DNA of 64,000 bases from Sinorhizobium sp. 6-70 (GCF_030124375.1 NZ_JASKLS010000004.1:1-64000); one strand, 5' to 3'; counted from the stretch's first letter, positions 36,028-44,243 are shown. Notes: generated from the letters alone by a model not told the origin. Numbers and translations are program-made.

Positions 36028-37512
36028 ATGACGACCAAACTCTCCCTTGCCACACTCGACGCAGCCAAGGCCAAGGCTGGCGTTCCGAAATATGGTCGGC
36101 ACGACCTTCGCGCCGGCATCGTCCATTTCGGCGTCGGCAACTTTCATCGCGCCCACCAGGCCGTCTATCTCGATGACCTTTTCAATCTAGGGCTCGACCG
36201 TGACTGGGCGATCATGGGGGCAGGGGTGTTGCCGTCGGACGAGGTCATGCGGGCCAAGCTCGAAGCGCAGGATTTCCTGACGACAGTGGTCGAGCAGGAC
36301 AACAACCGCACGGGCGCGCATGTCACCGGGGCGATGATCGCCTATCTCAAGCCCGGTGACACGCCGGCGATCGTGGCGCAGCTCGCAAGCCCGTCCATTC
36401 GCATCGTATCGTTGACGATCACCGAAGGCGGCTATTTCATCGATCCGGCGTCCGGCGTCTTCAATCCTGCCCACCCGGCAATCGTCGAGGACGCGCGCAA
36501 TCCGACGAGACCGAAGACGGTCTTCGGTCTCATCCTGGCGGGGCTCGCTGAGCGCAGAGCGAGGGGCATACCGCCCTTCACTGTCATGTCCTGCGACAAT
36601 ATCCCCGGCAATGGCGAGGTGACGCATGCGGCCGTAGCCGGCCTCGCGCGCCTCTCGGATCCCGCCTTCGCAGACTGGATCGATGCAAACGTCGCCTTTC
36701 CGAACGGCATGGTCGACCGCATCACGCCCGCGACCGGCGCCCGGGAAATCGGTTTCGTCGCCTCGGAATACGGCATCGACGATGCCTGGCCGGTCTTTTG
36801 CGAGGAGTTCAAGCAATGGGTGCTGGAGGATCATTTCCCGCAAGGCCGCCCGGCGCTTGAAAAGGTCGGCGTCCAGTTCGTCCCCGACGTCGCTCCCTAT
36901 GAGCACATGAAGATCCGCATTCTAAACGGCGGCCACGCCGCAATCGCCTATCCGGCGGCATTGCTCGACATCCATTTCGTCCACGAGGCCATGGAGGAGC
37001 CGTTGATCCGCGGCTTCCTGGCGAAGCTCGAACACGACGAAATCATCCCGGTCATTCCGCCGGTCCCGGATACGGATCTCAAGGACTACTACAGGCTCAT
37101 CGAGACGCGCTTCGCCAATCCGAAGATCGGCGACACCATTCCGCGGCTGGCTCAGGATGGTTCGAACCGCCAGCCGAAATTCATCCTGCCGTCGACCGCC
37201 GATCGCCTGCGCCGCGGCGAAGATGTGGTCGGGCTGTCGCTGGTCTCTGCCCTCTGGTGCCGCTATTTCGCCGGAAAATCGGACAGCGGCAGGGATATCG
37301 TCTTCAACGATGCCAGCGCCGATCGGCTGCACGCCGCCGCCCTTGCAGCGAAGGAAGACCCGATGGCCTTCCTCGCCCTCTCCGACATTTTCGGTGACGT
37401 CGCCGGGTCCGACCTCTTCCGGCGGCGCTTCGGACATGCACTGAAAACGCTCTGGGAAAAGGGTACGCGCGCAACGCTCCAGCTCTATCTGGACGACAAA
37501 CTCGAGGGATAG
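36028..37512 (+). CDS. mtlK: mannitol 2-dehydrogenase
   Basis: This 494-residue long-chain polyol dehydrogenase has the N-terminal signature VHFGVGNFHRAHQAVYLDDL and the catalytic-region segment KIRILNGGHAAIAYP, which holds the Lys-Asn-His residues of the family. It oxidises D-mannitol to D-fructose, and often D-arabitol to D-xylulose, with NAD. The length is typical. A HAD-phosphatase gene begins two bases after the stop, so the operon continues. Confidence 0.95.
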   Translation: MTTKLSLATLDAAKAKAGVPKYGRHDLRAGIVHFGVGNFHRAHQAVYLDDLFNLGLDRDWAIMGAGVLPSDEVMRAKLEAQDFLTTVVEQDNNRTGAHVTGAMIAYLKPGDTPAIVAQLASPSIRIVSLTITEGGYFIDPASGVFNPAHPAIVEDARNPTRPKTVFGLILAGLAERRARGIPPFTVMSCDNIPGNGEVTHAAVAGLARLSDPAFADWIDANVAFPNGMVDRITPATGAREIGFVASEYGIDDAWPVFCEEFKQWVLEDHFPQGRPALEKVGVQFVPDVAPYEHMKIRILNGGHAAIAYPAALLDIHFVHEAMEEPLIRGFLAKLEHDEIIPVIPPVPDTDLKDYYRLIETRFANPKIGDTIPRLAQDGSNRQPKFILPSTADRLRRGEDVVGLSLVSALWCRYFAGKSDSGRDIVFNDASADRLHAAALAAKEDPMAFLALSDIFGDVAGSDLFRRRFGHALKTLWEKGTRATLQLYLDDKLEG

Positions 37513-37514
37513 CG

Positions 37515-38183
37515 ATGGCGGGCGGCGCCTCCAGGCTGGTGATCTTCGACTGCGACGGCGTCCTGGTAGACAGCGAACCGATCTCGCTTGCCGTCCTTGT
37601 CGAGGCACTGGATGCGGCGGGAATATCGATGACGACGGCCGAGGCGAGCGAACGCTTCCTCGGCCGCAGCCTTAAAAGCATGTCCGCGATCCTTCATGAC
37701 GAACACGGACTTGCGACTGACGACGCCTTTCTCGAAGGCATGCGGACGCGCCTTTATGCGCGCTTCCGCGAGGAACTGAAGCCCGTTGACGGCATTCGCC
37801 GGGCGGTCGAACAGCTCGACGGAGCCTGCTGCGTCGCGTCGTCGAGCCAGCCCGAGCGCATTCGCCTTTCCCTGACGGTGACCGGACTGATCGACCTCTT
37901 CGAGCCGCACATCTTCAGCGCCAGCATGGTCGCGCACGGCAAGCCAGCGCCCGATCTCTTTCTCTATGCGAGCAGGCAAATGGGTTACGCGTCCGCCGAT
38001 TGCGTCGTCGTGGAAGACAGCCCGGCCGGCATCGAGGCGGCGAAAGCGGCCGGCATGCGCGTCTTTGCCTTCGCCGGCGCCAGCCACGCACGGAACGACC
38101 GGCATCGCCGAGCACTGGCTCAACTCCATCCCGATGTGCTGTTTGACGATATGGGCGAATTGATACAGTTTGTCCGACAATAA
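37515..38183 (+). CDS. HAD-superfamily phosphatase, beta-phosphoglucomutase-like subgroup
   Basis: The 222-residue HAD hydrolase has motif I FDCDGVLVDSEPI, motif II CVASSSQPERI (Ser), motif III Lys in HGKPAPDLFL and motif IV VVEDSPAGIEAAKAAG. The DCDGVLVDSE wording and the cap domain put it with the phosphoglycolate/pgmB/GPH group that dephosphorylates small sugar phosphates. It is attached to the polyol operon, so it may clear a toxic sugar phosphate made from polyols (inference). Confidence 0.9.
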   Translation: MAGGASRLVIFDCDGVLVDSEPISLAVLVEALDAAGISMTTAEASERFLGRSLKSMSAILHDEHGLATDDAFLEGMRTRLYARFREELKPVDGIRRAVEQLDGACCVASSSQPERIRLSLTVTGLIDLFEPHIFSASMVAHGKPAPDLFLYASRQMGYASADCVVVEDSPAGIEAAKAAGMRVFAFAGASHARNDRHRRALAQLHPDVLFDDMGELIQFVRQ

Positions 38184-38254
38184 GTCAGAGCACGATCGCG
38201 GCAATAGAGCGTGCCCACATCCCGCTCTGACCTCTTAAATCATCGTGATCTCGG
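38184..38254 (+). repeat. inverted repeat between the phosphatase and FGGY kinase genes
   Basis: Perfect 8-base arms GTCAGAGC (38184-38191) and GCTCTGAC (38224-38231) enclose a block ending CATCCCGCTCTGA. The same wording is found in the repeat after ureF. It is followed by CATCGTGATCTCG, which echoes the ureF-distal palindrome. It is therefore a remnant of the same mosaic repeat. Confidence 0.55.
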
Positions 38255-38271
38255 GACGGAGACATCCATTA

Positions 38272-39855
38272 ATGCGCGAATATGTCGTTGCGGTCGATAT
38301 CGGCACCGGTAGCGCCCGTGCCGGTATTTTTGACCGGAAAGGCAAGCTTCTCGCGCGGGCCGACAGGCCGATTGCGATGAACCGGCCGGAAGAAAACCAC
38401 GCCGAGCATGATTCCGAGGACATTTGGGCGGCGGTCTGCGGGGCGGTCAAGTCGGCACGCGACACGGCCGGGGTCGCTACGGACAATGTCGCGGCGATCG
38501 GTTTCGACGCGACGTGCTCGCTGGTCGTGCGCGACCGCGATGGCGCACCGCTTTCAATCAATCGTGCCGGTGACGCGCGCTGGGACACGATCGTCTGGCT
38601 CGATCACCGAGCGCTCAAGGAGGCCGATTTCTGCACCTCGACAGAGCATCCCGTCCTCCACCATTCCGGCCGCGTGATGTCGCCGGAGATGGAAATGCCG
38701 AAGTTGATGTGGCTGAAGCGACACCTTCCCGGGCAATGGGAAAGGGCCGGTTATTTCTTCGATCTCGCAGATTACATGTCCTGGCGCGCGACTGGCAGCA
38801 CGGCTCGTTCGCGTTGCACGCTCACGGCAAAATGGAATTATCTCGCGCACAAGGAGAGGGGCTGGCAGCCGGACTATCTCGAACAGATCGGCCTTGCGGA
38901 CCTTCTCGACCGAGGGGGGCTGCCTGAGGGAACACTGCCCGTCGGCAGTGCGGTTGGGCGTCTGACCGCAGCAGCGGCGGAAGAACTCGGCCTCGACACG
39001 GAATGCCAGGTTGCACCGGGGCTGATCGATGCCTATGCCGGTGCGCTCGGCGTGCTCGGCAGATTTGCCGCCGAGCCCGCAAATCTCGAACGGCAACTCG
39101 CCCTCATCGCCGGCACCTCGAGCTGTATTGTCGCCTTTTCACGTGAGATGAAGCCCGGCTTCGGCATGTGGGGCCCGTATTTCGAGGCGGTGCTTCCGGG
39201 TTGCTGGTTGGTCGAGGGCGGGCAGTCGGCGACGGGTGCGCTGCTCGATCATATCGTGCGCGTGCATGGCGGCGGGCGGGAACCGACCGCGGAGACGCAC
39301 ATGAAGATCATCGAGCGCGTGCAGGAACTGCGCGCGCTGCATGGCCCGGCATTCGCCGATCGGCTGCATGTCCTTCCCGATTTTCACGGCAACCGGTCGC
39401 CGCTCGCCGATCCGCACGCGCTCGGCGTCGTCAGCGGTCTGGCGCTCGATTCATCGTTCGATGCGCTTTGCCGTCTTTATTGGCGCACCTGCGTCGCGAT
39501 CGCGCTTGGAATCCGGCACATCCTCGAAATGATGAAAGAGGCGGGATACAATCTCGATACGCTGCACGTGACCGGCGGGCATGTGCGCAATCCGCTGCTG
39601 ATGGAGCTTTATTGCGACGCGACGGGCTGCCGCGTCGTTGCGCCTGAAACGCCCGATGCCGTGCTGCTCGGCACTGCGATGGCGGCGGCTGTCGCCGGCG
39701 GGCTTTATTCCGATCTCGCAGAGGCAGGGACGGCAATGGCGTCCAGCGGTCACGAACGCCTTCCCGATGCGGCATCGCGAAACGTCTACGATCGCGACTA
39801 TCGGCGGTTTCTCACGCTTTACCGACATCGGGCCGAACTGGAGGCCATGGACTAA
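38272..39855 (+). CDS. FGGY-family carbohydrate kinase (ribulokinase-like)
   Basis: The 527-residue kinase has the N-terminal ATPase fold YVVAVDIGTGSARAGIFDRKG and the C-terminal TGGHVRNPLLMELYCDATG with the adenosine motif. It belongs to the FGGY group annotated as ribulose/pentulose kinases. The frame is open nine codons upstream, but family proteins start at MREYVVAVD. It is the last gene of the polyol cluster. Sorbitol and mannitol yield fructose while arabitol and ribitol yield pentuloses, so a pentulose is the more natural substrate (inference). An EcfG-type promoter starts 31 bases after its stop codon. Confidence 0.88.
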   Translation: MREYVVAVDIGTGSARAGIFDRKGKLLARADRPIAMNRPEENHAEHDSEDIWAAVCGAVKSARDTAGVATDNVAAIGFDATCSLVVRDRDGAPLSINRAGDARWDTIVWLDHRALKEADFCTSTEHPVLHHSGRVMSPEMEMPKLMWLKRHLPGQWERAGYFFDLADYMSWRATGSTARSRCTLTAKWNYLAHKERGWQPDYLEQIGLADLLDRGGLPEGTLPVGSAVGRLTAAAAEELGLDTECQVAPGLIDAYAGALGVLGRFAAEPANLERQLALIAGTSSCIVAFSREMKPGFGMWGPYFEAVLPGCWLVEGGQSATGALLDHIVRVHGGGREPTAETHMKIIERVQELRALHGPAFADRLHVLPDFHGNRSPLADPHALGVVSGLALDSSFDALCRLYWRTCVAIALGIRHILEMMKEAGYNLDTLHVTGGHVRNPLLMELYCDATGCRVVAPETPDAVLLGTAMAAAVAGGLYSDLAEAGTAMASSGHERLPDAASRNVYDRDYRRFLTLYRHRAELEAMD

Positions 39856-39885
39856 CCGGCGTCCTCGTCGATTTTACTTTTTTGT

Positions 39886-39910
39886 GGAACCTTTCTCTTC
39901 CTGGCGCGTT
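39886..39910 (+). promoter_or_regulatory. EcfG/RpoE2-type promoter in the gap between the FGGY kinase and rsiB1
   Basis: GGAAC (39886-39890), exactly 16 bases, then CGTT (39907-39910) matches the alphaproteobacterial EcfG consensus GGAAC-N16/17-CGTT perfectly. It points away from rsiB1. No gene lies on this strand before rsiB1, which is antisense, so it most likely drives the small RNA described next. Confidence 0.75.
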
Positions 39911-39916
39911 GGAGCG

Positions 39917-40045
39917 GACAACCGGACGGTGGCGCACATCGCCCCCAATGTGACGCCGGAGGCATACCGCCGGTTGCCCAACTCACATCCCCTCTGTGAG
40001 TTGATAAAGCTCAGCCAGTGCCTTTCCCTCGGCACTGGCTGTTTT
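39917..40045 (+). ncRNA. candidate GsrN-like general-stress small RNA
   Basis: A perfect EcfG promoter, then about 130 bases without a reading frame worth calling, then a strong terminator. Three hairpins are visible. First, an outer stem CAACCGG/CCGGTTG (39919-39925/39970-39976) encloses GGCGCACAT/ATGTG-A-CGCC with the C-rich loop CGCCCCCA (39940-39947). Second, a perfect 9-bp stem CAACTCACA/TGTGAGTTG (39979-39987/39995-40003) exposes the loop TCCCCTC. Third is the terminator (40013-40040) with loop TTTCCCTC. The CCCCTC loops can pair with Shine-Dalgarno sequences, as in the Caulobacter stress RNA GsrN. The transcription start is estimated from the -10. Confidence 0.65.
40013..40045 (+). terminator. 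rho-independent terminator of the candidate small RNA
   Basis: A perfect 10-bp stem AGCCAGTGCC/GGCACTGGCT with an 8-base loop is followed by GTTTT. It ends transcription from the EcfG promoter and from the polyol operon before the convergent rsiB1 gene. Confidence 0.85.
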
Positions 40046-40096
40046 GCGTTAGACTCTTCGAAGACGGGCGGTCGCCCGTCGCTTCCGGATTGCTGC

Positions 40097-40891
40097 TCAG
40101 GCAGCCGCCTTCGTCGACTCGTTGAAGAAGAGCGCCTGGCTGATGAGCGCCTTAACCATTTCCGGGTTGAAGGGCTTCGTGACGAGGAAAGTTGGTTCGG
40201 GCCGTTCGCCGGTCAGCAGTCTTTCGGGGAAGGCTGTGATGAAAATCACCGGAATGGCAGCGGTCTTCAGGATCTCGTTCACGGCATCTATGCCGGAACT
40301 TCCATCGGCCAACTGAATATCGGCGAGCACCATGCTCGGCTTCGTGTCCTTGTAAAGGGCGATTGCCTCGTCCCGGGTCCGCGCGATGCCGGTGACGCGA
40401 TGGCCGAGACTTTTGACCATCTGCTCGATGTCGATTGCGATCAGCGGTTCGTCCTCGATGATCATGATATCGGTCGCAACCTGACGAGAGATTTCCTGCG
40501 ACGCCCGCTCCAGAAGTGTGCTCAGCTTGGCTGCATCGACATCAAGCACCTCTGCAGCCTCGTTGGGGCTGAAGCCTTCGACCGACACCAGCAGGAAGGC
40601 CTGCCGCGCCAGCGGTGACACCGCCGCGAGGTTGACTGATGCCCGCTGTTCCCAGGCAAAAGGCGAAACCGGCTCGGGGATCAGCACCGAGGATGAGCCG
40701 AACAAGGACGTATAAAGGCGAAACAGCGCGACCCTGTCGTTGCTTGCTTCGGGAAAGATTGTCGTGTCCGCGATAAGAGCCTCAAGAACCGCGGCCACAT
40801 AAGCATCGCCCGACGTTTGCGAGCCTGTCAGCGCGCGGGAATAACGGCGCAAATAGGGCAGGAGCGGCGCGATCCGGTTAGACAGTGTCAT
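40097..40891 (-). CDS. rsiB1: general stress response regulator PhyR/RsiB1 (anti-anti-sigma)
   Basis: The 264-residue PhyR-type protein has an N-terminal sigma-like domain (about 1-135, with ECF sigma-2 and sigma-4-like helices) fused to a receiver domain (140-258). The phospho-acceptor is Asp191 in VLADIQLAD, the acidic pocket is EDEP, and Lys239 is in VTKPFNP. ITAFPER is the FAT GUY-type segment. When phosphorylated it binds NepR/RsiA1 and frees RpoE2. It is divergent from rsiA1-rpoE2, with an EcfG promoter of its own (40937-40961). Confidence 0.96.
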   Translation of the reverse strand: MTLSNRIAPLLPYLRRYSRALTGSQTSGDAYVAAVLEALIADTTIFPEASNDRVALFRLYTSLFGSSSVLIPEPVSPFAWEQRASVNLAAVSPLARQAFLLVSVEGFSPNEAAEVLDVDAAKLSTLLERASQEISRQVATDIMIIEDEPLIAIDIEQMVKSLGHRVTGIARTRDEAIALYKDTKPSMVLADIQLADGSSGIDAVNEILKTAAIPVIFITAFPERLLTGERPEPTFLVTKPFNPEMVKALISQALFFNESTKAAA

Positions 40892-40936
40892 GCAAGACTC
40901 CCTCAGTCATTTGTTCGGTTCTTGTCTCGACGCGAA

Positions 40937-40961
40937 AACGCCCGGCCGAAAAAAAGGTTCC
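40937..40961 (-). promoter_or_regulatory. EcfG/RpoE2-type promoter of rsiB1
   Basis: On the minus strand GGAAC (40957-40961), 16 bases, CGTT (40937-40940). This is a perfect consensus, about 46 bases before the rsiB1 start codon, back-to-back with the rsiA1-rpoE2 promoter. Confidence 0.85.
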
Positions 40962-40966
40962 GCGCT

Positions 40967-40992
40967 GGAACATTTCATTTTTTTTCTGCGTT
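40967..40992 (+). promoter_or_regulatory. EcfG/RpoE2-type promoter of rsiA1-rpoE2
   Basis: GGAAC (40967-40971), 17 bases, CGTT (40989-40992). This is a perfect consensus, 37 bases before the rsiA1 ATG. It implies positive autoregulation of rpoE2 together with its anti-sigma factor. Confidence 0.85.
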
Positions 40993-41029
40993 ATGGTGCA
41001 GGCGAACTCTCCAAGGTGATGATTGCAAG

Positions 41030-41242
41030 ATGAGATATAGTTCAGGGGCAGGGCGGCCGATTGGCACAAGCTCGTCGACCGGTGATCCGAATGCACAGAT
41101 CGCAGCGAAGCTGAAGGCGCTCTATCAGTCGGTGCAGGAAGAGGCGATTCCTGCACGGTTTCTTGATTTGCTGGAAAAGCTGGACGCGGCGGAACAGCAC
41201 TCGACTCCGCAAGGCCAATCGGTTCTGCAAGGGAGGGAGTAG
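41030..41242 (+). CDS. rsiA1: NepR/RsiA1 anti-sigma factor
   Basis: The 70-residue NepR protein has the core helix pair QIAAKLKALYQSVQEEAIPARFLDLLEKLDAA, the diagnostic NepR motif with the P-x-R/KFxDLL segment. It binds and inactivates RpoE2 in unstressed cells and is captured by phosphorylated RsiB1. The long open frame upstream is not coding: the ATG at 41030 fits both the family length and the EcfG promoter. rpoE2 follows after eight bases. Confidence 0.94.
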   Translation: MRYSSGAGRPIGTSSSTGDPNAQIAAKLKALYQSVQEEAIPARFLDLLEKLDAAEQHSTPQGQSVLQGRE

Positions 41243-41250
41243 GCGCCGGG

Positions 41251-41805
41251 ATGTCGTCCGAAAACCAAGAATTCAAGCGCGAGATGCTCGCCGCACTTCC
41301 TAGCCTGCGCGCCTTTGCCATGTCGCTGATCGGCCGCCACGACCGAGCGGACGATCTCGTGCAGGACACGATCATGAAGGCCTGGGCAAAACAGGACCAT
41401 TTCGAGATCGGCACGAACATGAAGGCGTGGCTCTTCACGATCCTGCGCAACGAGCTCTACAGCCAAATGCGCAAGCGTGGTCGCGAGATTCAGGACAGCG
41501 ACGGCCATTTCACCGAAACGCTCGCCCACCATCCCGAGCAATACGGTTCGCTCGATCTCCAGGATTTCCGGCGGGCTCTGGAGCAGTTGCCACCGGACCA
41601 GCGCGAAGCGATCATCCTGGTCGGTGCATCCGGCTTCTCCTACGAAGAAGCTGCAAAGATCTGCGGCTGCGCGCTCGGTACCATCAAGAGCCGCGTCAAT
41701 CGCGCGCGTCAGCGCCTGCAGGAAATTCTCCAGGTGCAAGGCGAGAATGACTACGGCCCTGACGAGACCTCGGCGCCCATTACCTCGCGCGCATTCGTTT
41801 CGTGA
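41251..41805 (+). CDS. rpoE2: ECF sigma factor EcfG/RpoE2, general stress response
   Basis: This 184-residue ECF sigma factor has region 2 (LRAFAMSLIGRHDRADDLVQDTIMKAWA; the -10 recognition helix around FEIGTNMKAWLFTILRNELYS) and region 4 (LPPDQREAIILVGASGFSYEEAAKICGCALGTIKSRVNRAR). Region 4 is the HTH that recognises GGAAC. It directs RNA polymerase to GGAAC-N16/17-CGTT promoters during heat, salt and starvation stress. It is co-transcribed with its anti-sigma factor. Confidence 0.96.
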   Translation: MSSENQEFKREMLAALPSLRAFAMSLIGRHDRADDLVQDTIMKAWAKQDHFEIGTNMKAWLFTILRNELYSQMRKRGREIQDSDGHFTETLAHHPEQYGSLDLQDFRRALEQLPPDQREAIILVGASGFSYEEAAKICGCALGTIKSRVNRARQRLQEILQVQGENDYGPDETSAPITSRAFVS

Positions 41806-41900
41806 TCTTCGTGCGTTCTTGAGGCCAGACCGTTGCAAGTCGGCGGCGGTCCTGCTTTTTTGCTCCGAGCACCAGTCACGGCGGTGAGGGCCGGAACCTT

Positions 41901-42006
41901 CTGCGGCGCCGTGCGTCTTTTCAGACGCGCAATGGACGCTGTAGCACTTTGAACTGCAGCATGTTCTTAACCTTAAATCGGGTACGATTTAAGGAAACAT
42001 GCGGTG
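41901..42006 (+). repeat. RIME1-like element, full length, upstream of rsiC
   Basis: Both palindromes are present: GTGCGTCTTTTCAGACGCGC region, then GCATGTTCTTAACC... to AAGGAAACATGC. The left end is slightly altered (CTGCGGCGCC instead of TACAGCGCCG). It occupies almost the whole rpoE2-rsiC spacer, so any rsiC promoter must lie in or around it. Confidence 0.8.
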
Positions 42007-42057
42007 GATCCTGATCGGTTCTGCTGCGACGGGTGCGCGAGTTTGGAGTTGGACCGG

Positions 42058-43560
42058 ATGCGCGAGAAGACCGAGGCGACGCTTCCAACGGTAGCGCAGG
42101 TGCTCGATGCCCGCGAACGGCTTGGCGTCCTGCATACCGTCGTGCCCGACATGGCGGTGCCGGACGGCGACTTCGACGGTCTTGCAAAGCTCGCGGCAAG
42201 CCTGTTCAGCGCACCAATTGCGCTCGTCAGCCTCGTTGATAGTGAATGGCAATGGCTCAAGGCGGCCGTCGGAACGACGGACACGCGGCTGCGCTGCGAC
42301 GAATCTTTCTGCCTCCACACGGTCGCAGATCCCGACGGCGTCTTCGTCGTGCTCGATGCCTCGCGGCATCCATTGTTTCGTCATCGGCCAAGGGTCACAG
42401 ACGCACCATTCCTGCGTTTCTATGCGGGCGCTTCCATTCTCTTGGACGGCCAGGCGATTGGCACAGTCTGTGTTTTCGATGTGGCGCCGCGTAAGGAAAT
42501 CGCGCCGAAACTGATCGATGAGCTTCGCCGGATTGCCGGTATTGCCGCATCGCTGCTCAAGCTCAAGGACGAGTCGCGCCGGCGTGCGCTCAAGGAGGCG
42601 GCGCTTTCGCGCGAGGAACAGCGCCTCGCCATGGCGCTCGACGCAGCGAATGTCGGCAGCTGGCTTTGGGATATCCGCGCCGGCACGGTTGCCGGAAACG
42701 GCGCGATGATGCGCATGTTCGGGCTCCCGCCCGAGCGGTTGGTCGGCGCCAGGAAGATCTTCGCCGCCATCCATCCCGATGACCGCATCGCGACGTTTTC
42801 CAAACTCAGGCAGGCGATGACCGCGAACGAGGAATATGACGGCATGTTTCGCATCGGCGACAGCGGGCGCTGGCTGCTCGGGCGCGGCAGGGTGCACGAC
42901 CGCGACGGCAAGGGTGCTCCGCTGACCTTCCTCGGCATGACCATCGATGTCACCGATCAGCAGGCTGCGGTACAGCGGACGCGGCTTCTGCTCAAGGAAC
43001 TGAACCACCGGGTCAAGAACACCTTGGCGATGCTGCAGTCGCTCGCCCGTCAGACGCTTCGACAGACGAGCGATCCTGTCGAATTCATGGCCGCATTCGC
43101 CGGCCGGCTCCAGTCCATCTCGGACGCGCACGGGCTGCTCTCCGACTACGAATGGGGCACGATCCACCTCTCGGAACTGATATCGAAGCAGTTGCGTCCC
43201 TATGTCAGCGACTATGCCGAACAGGTCGAGCTCCATAAGGACGAAATTCTGCTGGGGCCCGATCAGGCGGTTGGACTTGGATTGGTGCTGCACGAGCTGG
43301 CGACGAACGCCCTGAAATACGGGTCGCTCTCGGTGCCGAAAGGCAAGGTCGTGCTCACCGCGCGTGGCGTCGTCGAAGACGGCGGCGCCGTGCTGCATCT
43401 GACCTGGACCGAGGTGGGCGGCCCGCCGGTTCGCGAGCCGAAAAGACGTGGTTTCGGCTCGATCCTGATCGAGCGCAGTCTCGACAAGGTCATCGGCAGC
43501 TCGGTCAAGGTCGAATATCTGCCGGCCGGCGTGACTGCGCTCATCCGGTTGCCCTTGTGA
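42058..43560 (+). CDS. rsiC: HWE/HisKA2-type histidine kinase/phosphatase RsiC
   Basis: The 500-residue soluble sensor kinase has a GAF domain (about 20-165), a PAS domain (about 185-300) and an HWE-type kinase core. The phospho-acceptor is His317 in ELNHRVKN, the N box is ELATNALKYGSL, and the Trp-x-Glu hallmark is in LTWTEVGG. No membrane segment is visible. In S. meliloti the orthologue next to rpoE2 is RsiC, a bifunctional kinase/phosphatase acting on RsiB1-type regulators. ATG 42058 is preferred over the upstream GTG inside the RIME1 element. Confidence 0.93.
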   Translation: MREKTEATLPTVAQVLDARERLGVLHTVVPDMAVPDGDFDGLAKLAASLFSAPIALVSLVDSEWQWLKAAVGTTDTRLRCDESFCLHTVADPDGVFVVLDASRHPLFRHRPRVTDAPFLRFYAGASILLDGQAIGTVCVFDVAPRKEIAPKLIDELRRIAGIAASLLKLKDESRRRALKEAALSREEQRLAMALDAANVGSWLWDIRAGTVAGNGAMMRMFGLPPERLVGARKIFAAIHPDDRIATFSKLRQAMTANEEYDGMFRIGDSGRWLLGRGRVHDRDGKGAPLTFLGMTIDVTDQQAAVQRTRLLLKELNHRVKNTLAMLQSLARQTLRQTSDPVEFMAAFAGRLQSISDAHGLLSDYEWGTIHLSELISKQLRPYVSDYAEQVELHKDEILLGPDQAVGLGLVLHELATNALKYGSLSVPKGKVVLTARGVVEDGGAVLHLTWTEVGGPPVREPKRRGFGSILIERSLDKVIGSSVKVEYLPAGVTALIRLPL

Positions 43561-43577
43561 CTGTGATTCTGTCCAGC

Positions 43578-43684
43578 CTACAGCGCGGTGCGTCTTATCA
43601 GACGTACAAAGGACGCTGTAACACTTTGAAGTGTTGCATGTTTTTGTCCCTAAATCGGCTATGATTCAAGGACAAATGCAGTGG
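43578..43684 (+). repeat. RIME1-like element, full length, after rsiC
   Basis: Starts CTACAGCGCGGTGCGTC and ends ATGCAGTGG. It has the same two-palindrome layout as the copy at 8939, with an extra change in the inner arm (CAGACGTAC). It lies between convergent rsiC and the holin-like gene, a position where it can form the 3' end of both transcripts. Confidence 0.82.
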
Positions 43685-43735
43685 CCGCGAGGGCGAGGTC
43701 GCGGCGGCAGGATAGGCCGTTACGGGCGCGCTGAG

Positions 43736-44167
43736 TCAGCGCTTTTCATCGCGATGCCGGCCCTTGCCGAGGCCGAGCAGGGCTCCGACCGCAACGGCGG
43801 TCGCCACGGCGAGCAGCGGCTGCCGTCGCAAGATGCCTGCTGCGGCCACGAGCGCCAGATTCGTCTGCATCGCCGCGAGGCGCCGGCGCTCTTCGGCGAG
43901 CCGCCGGTCGCGGGCGCGGAGCCCCGCCACCACCGCGATCAGGATCAATGCTGTCACGAACAGAACGACGGCCATCGCCGAAACCGCGGCCACCGGCGAG
44001 TAGCGCGCGGCGAGAAAGAGCGTGACTGCTGCCAGCGCGAAGATATAAGCCGTGCCGAGCAAGGTCGCGATGGTCGCCCATAAGATCACGTTGCGCCTGT
44101 AGCGTGAGGTGGCTGCAGCCACGTCTACTGCAAGCAAAGCGGACAAGGCGGCCCCGAGCGTTCCCAT
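43736..44167 (-). CDS. phage-holin-3-6/DUF1469-type membrane protein
   Basis: This 143-residue protein starts at MGTLGAALSALLAVD. It has an amphipathic N-terminus, two strong membrane helices (ILWATIATLLGTAYIFALAAV and AVSAMAVVLFVTALILIAVVA), a basic helix (RARDRRLAEERRRLAA) and a further hydrophobic C-terminal part. The pattern is that of the putative actinobacterial holin-X/DUF1469 (YqjE-like) family, which in proteobacteria sits with YqjD/ElaB (DUF883) proteins, as here. It is probably a stress-related inner-membrane protein; the function is unknown. Confidence 0.75.
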   Translation of the reverse strand: MGTLGAALSALLAVDVAAATSRYRRNVILWATIATLLGTAYIFALAAVTLFLAARYSPVAAVSAMAVVLFVTALILIAVVAGLRARDRRLAEERRRLAAMQTNLALVAAAGILRRQPLLAVATAVAVGALLGLGKGRHRDEKR

Positions 44168-44243
44168 GCGAGCTACTCCGATTGCGTCATGCGGGCAGGA
44201 AGAACGGCCTTCCTGCGGCAGATCGTTCACGCCGTGGACATGC

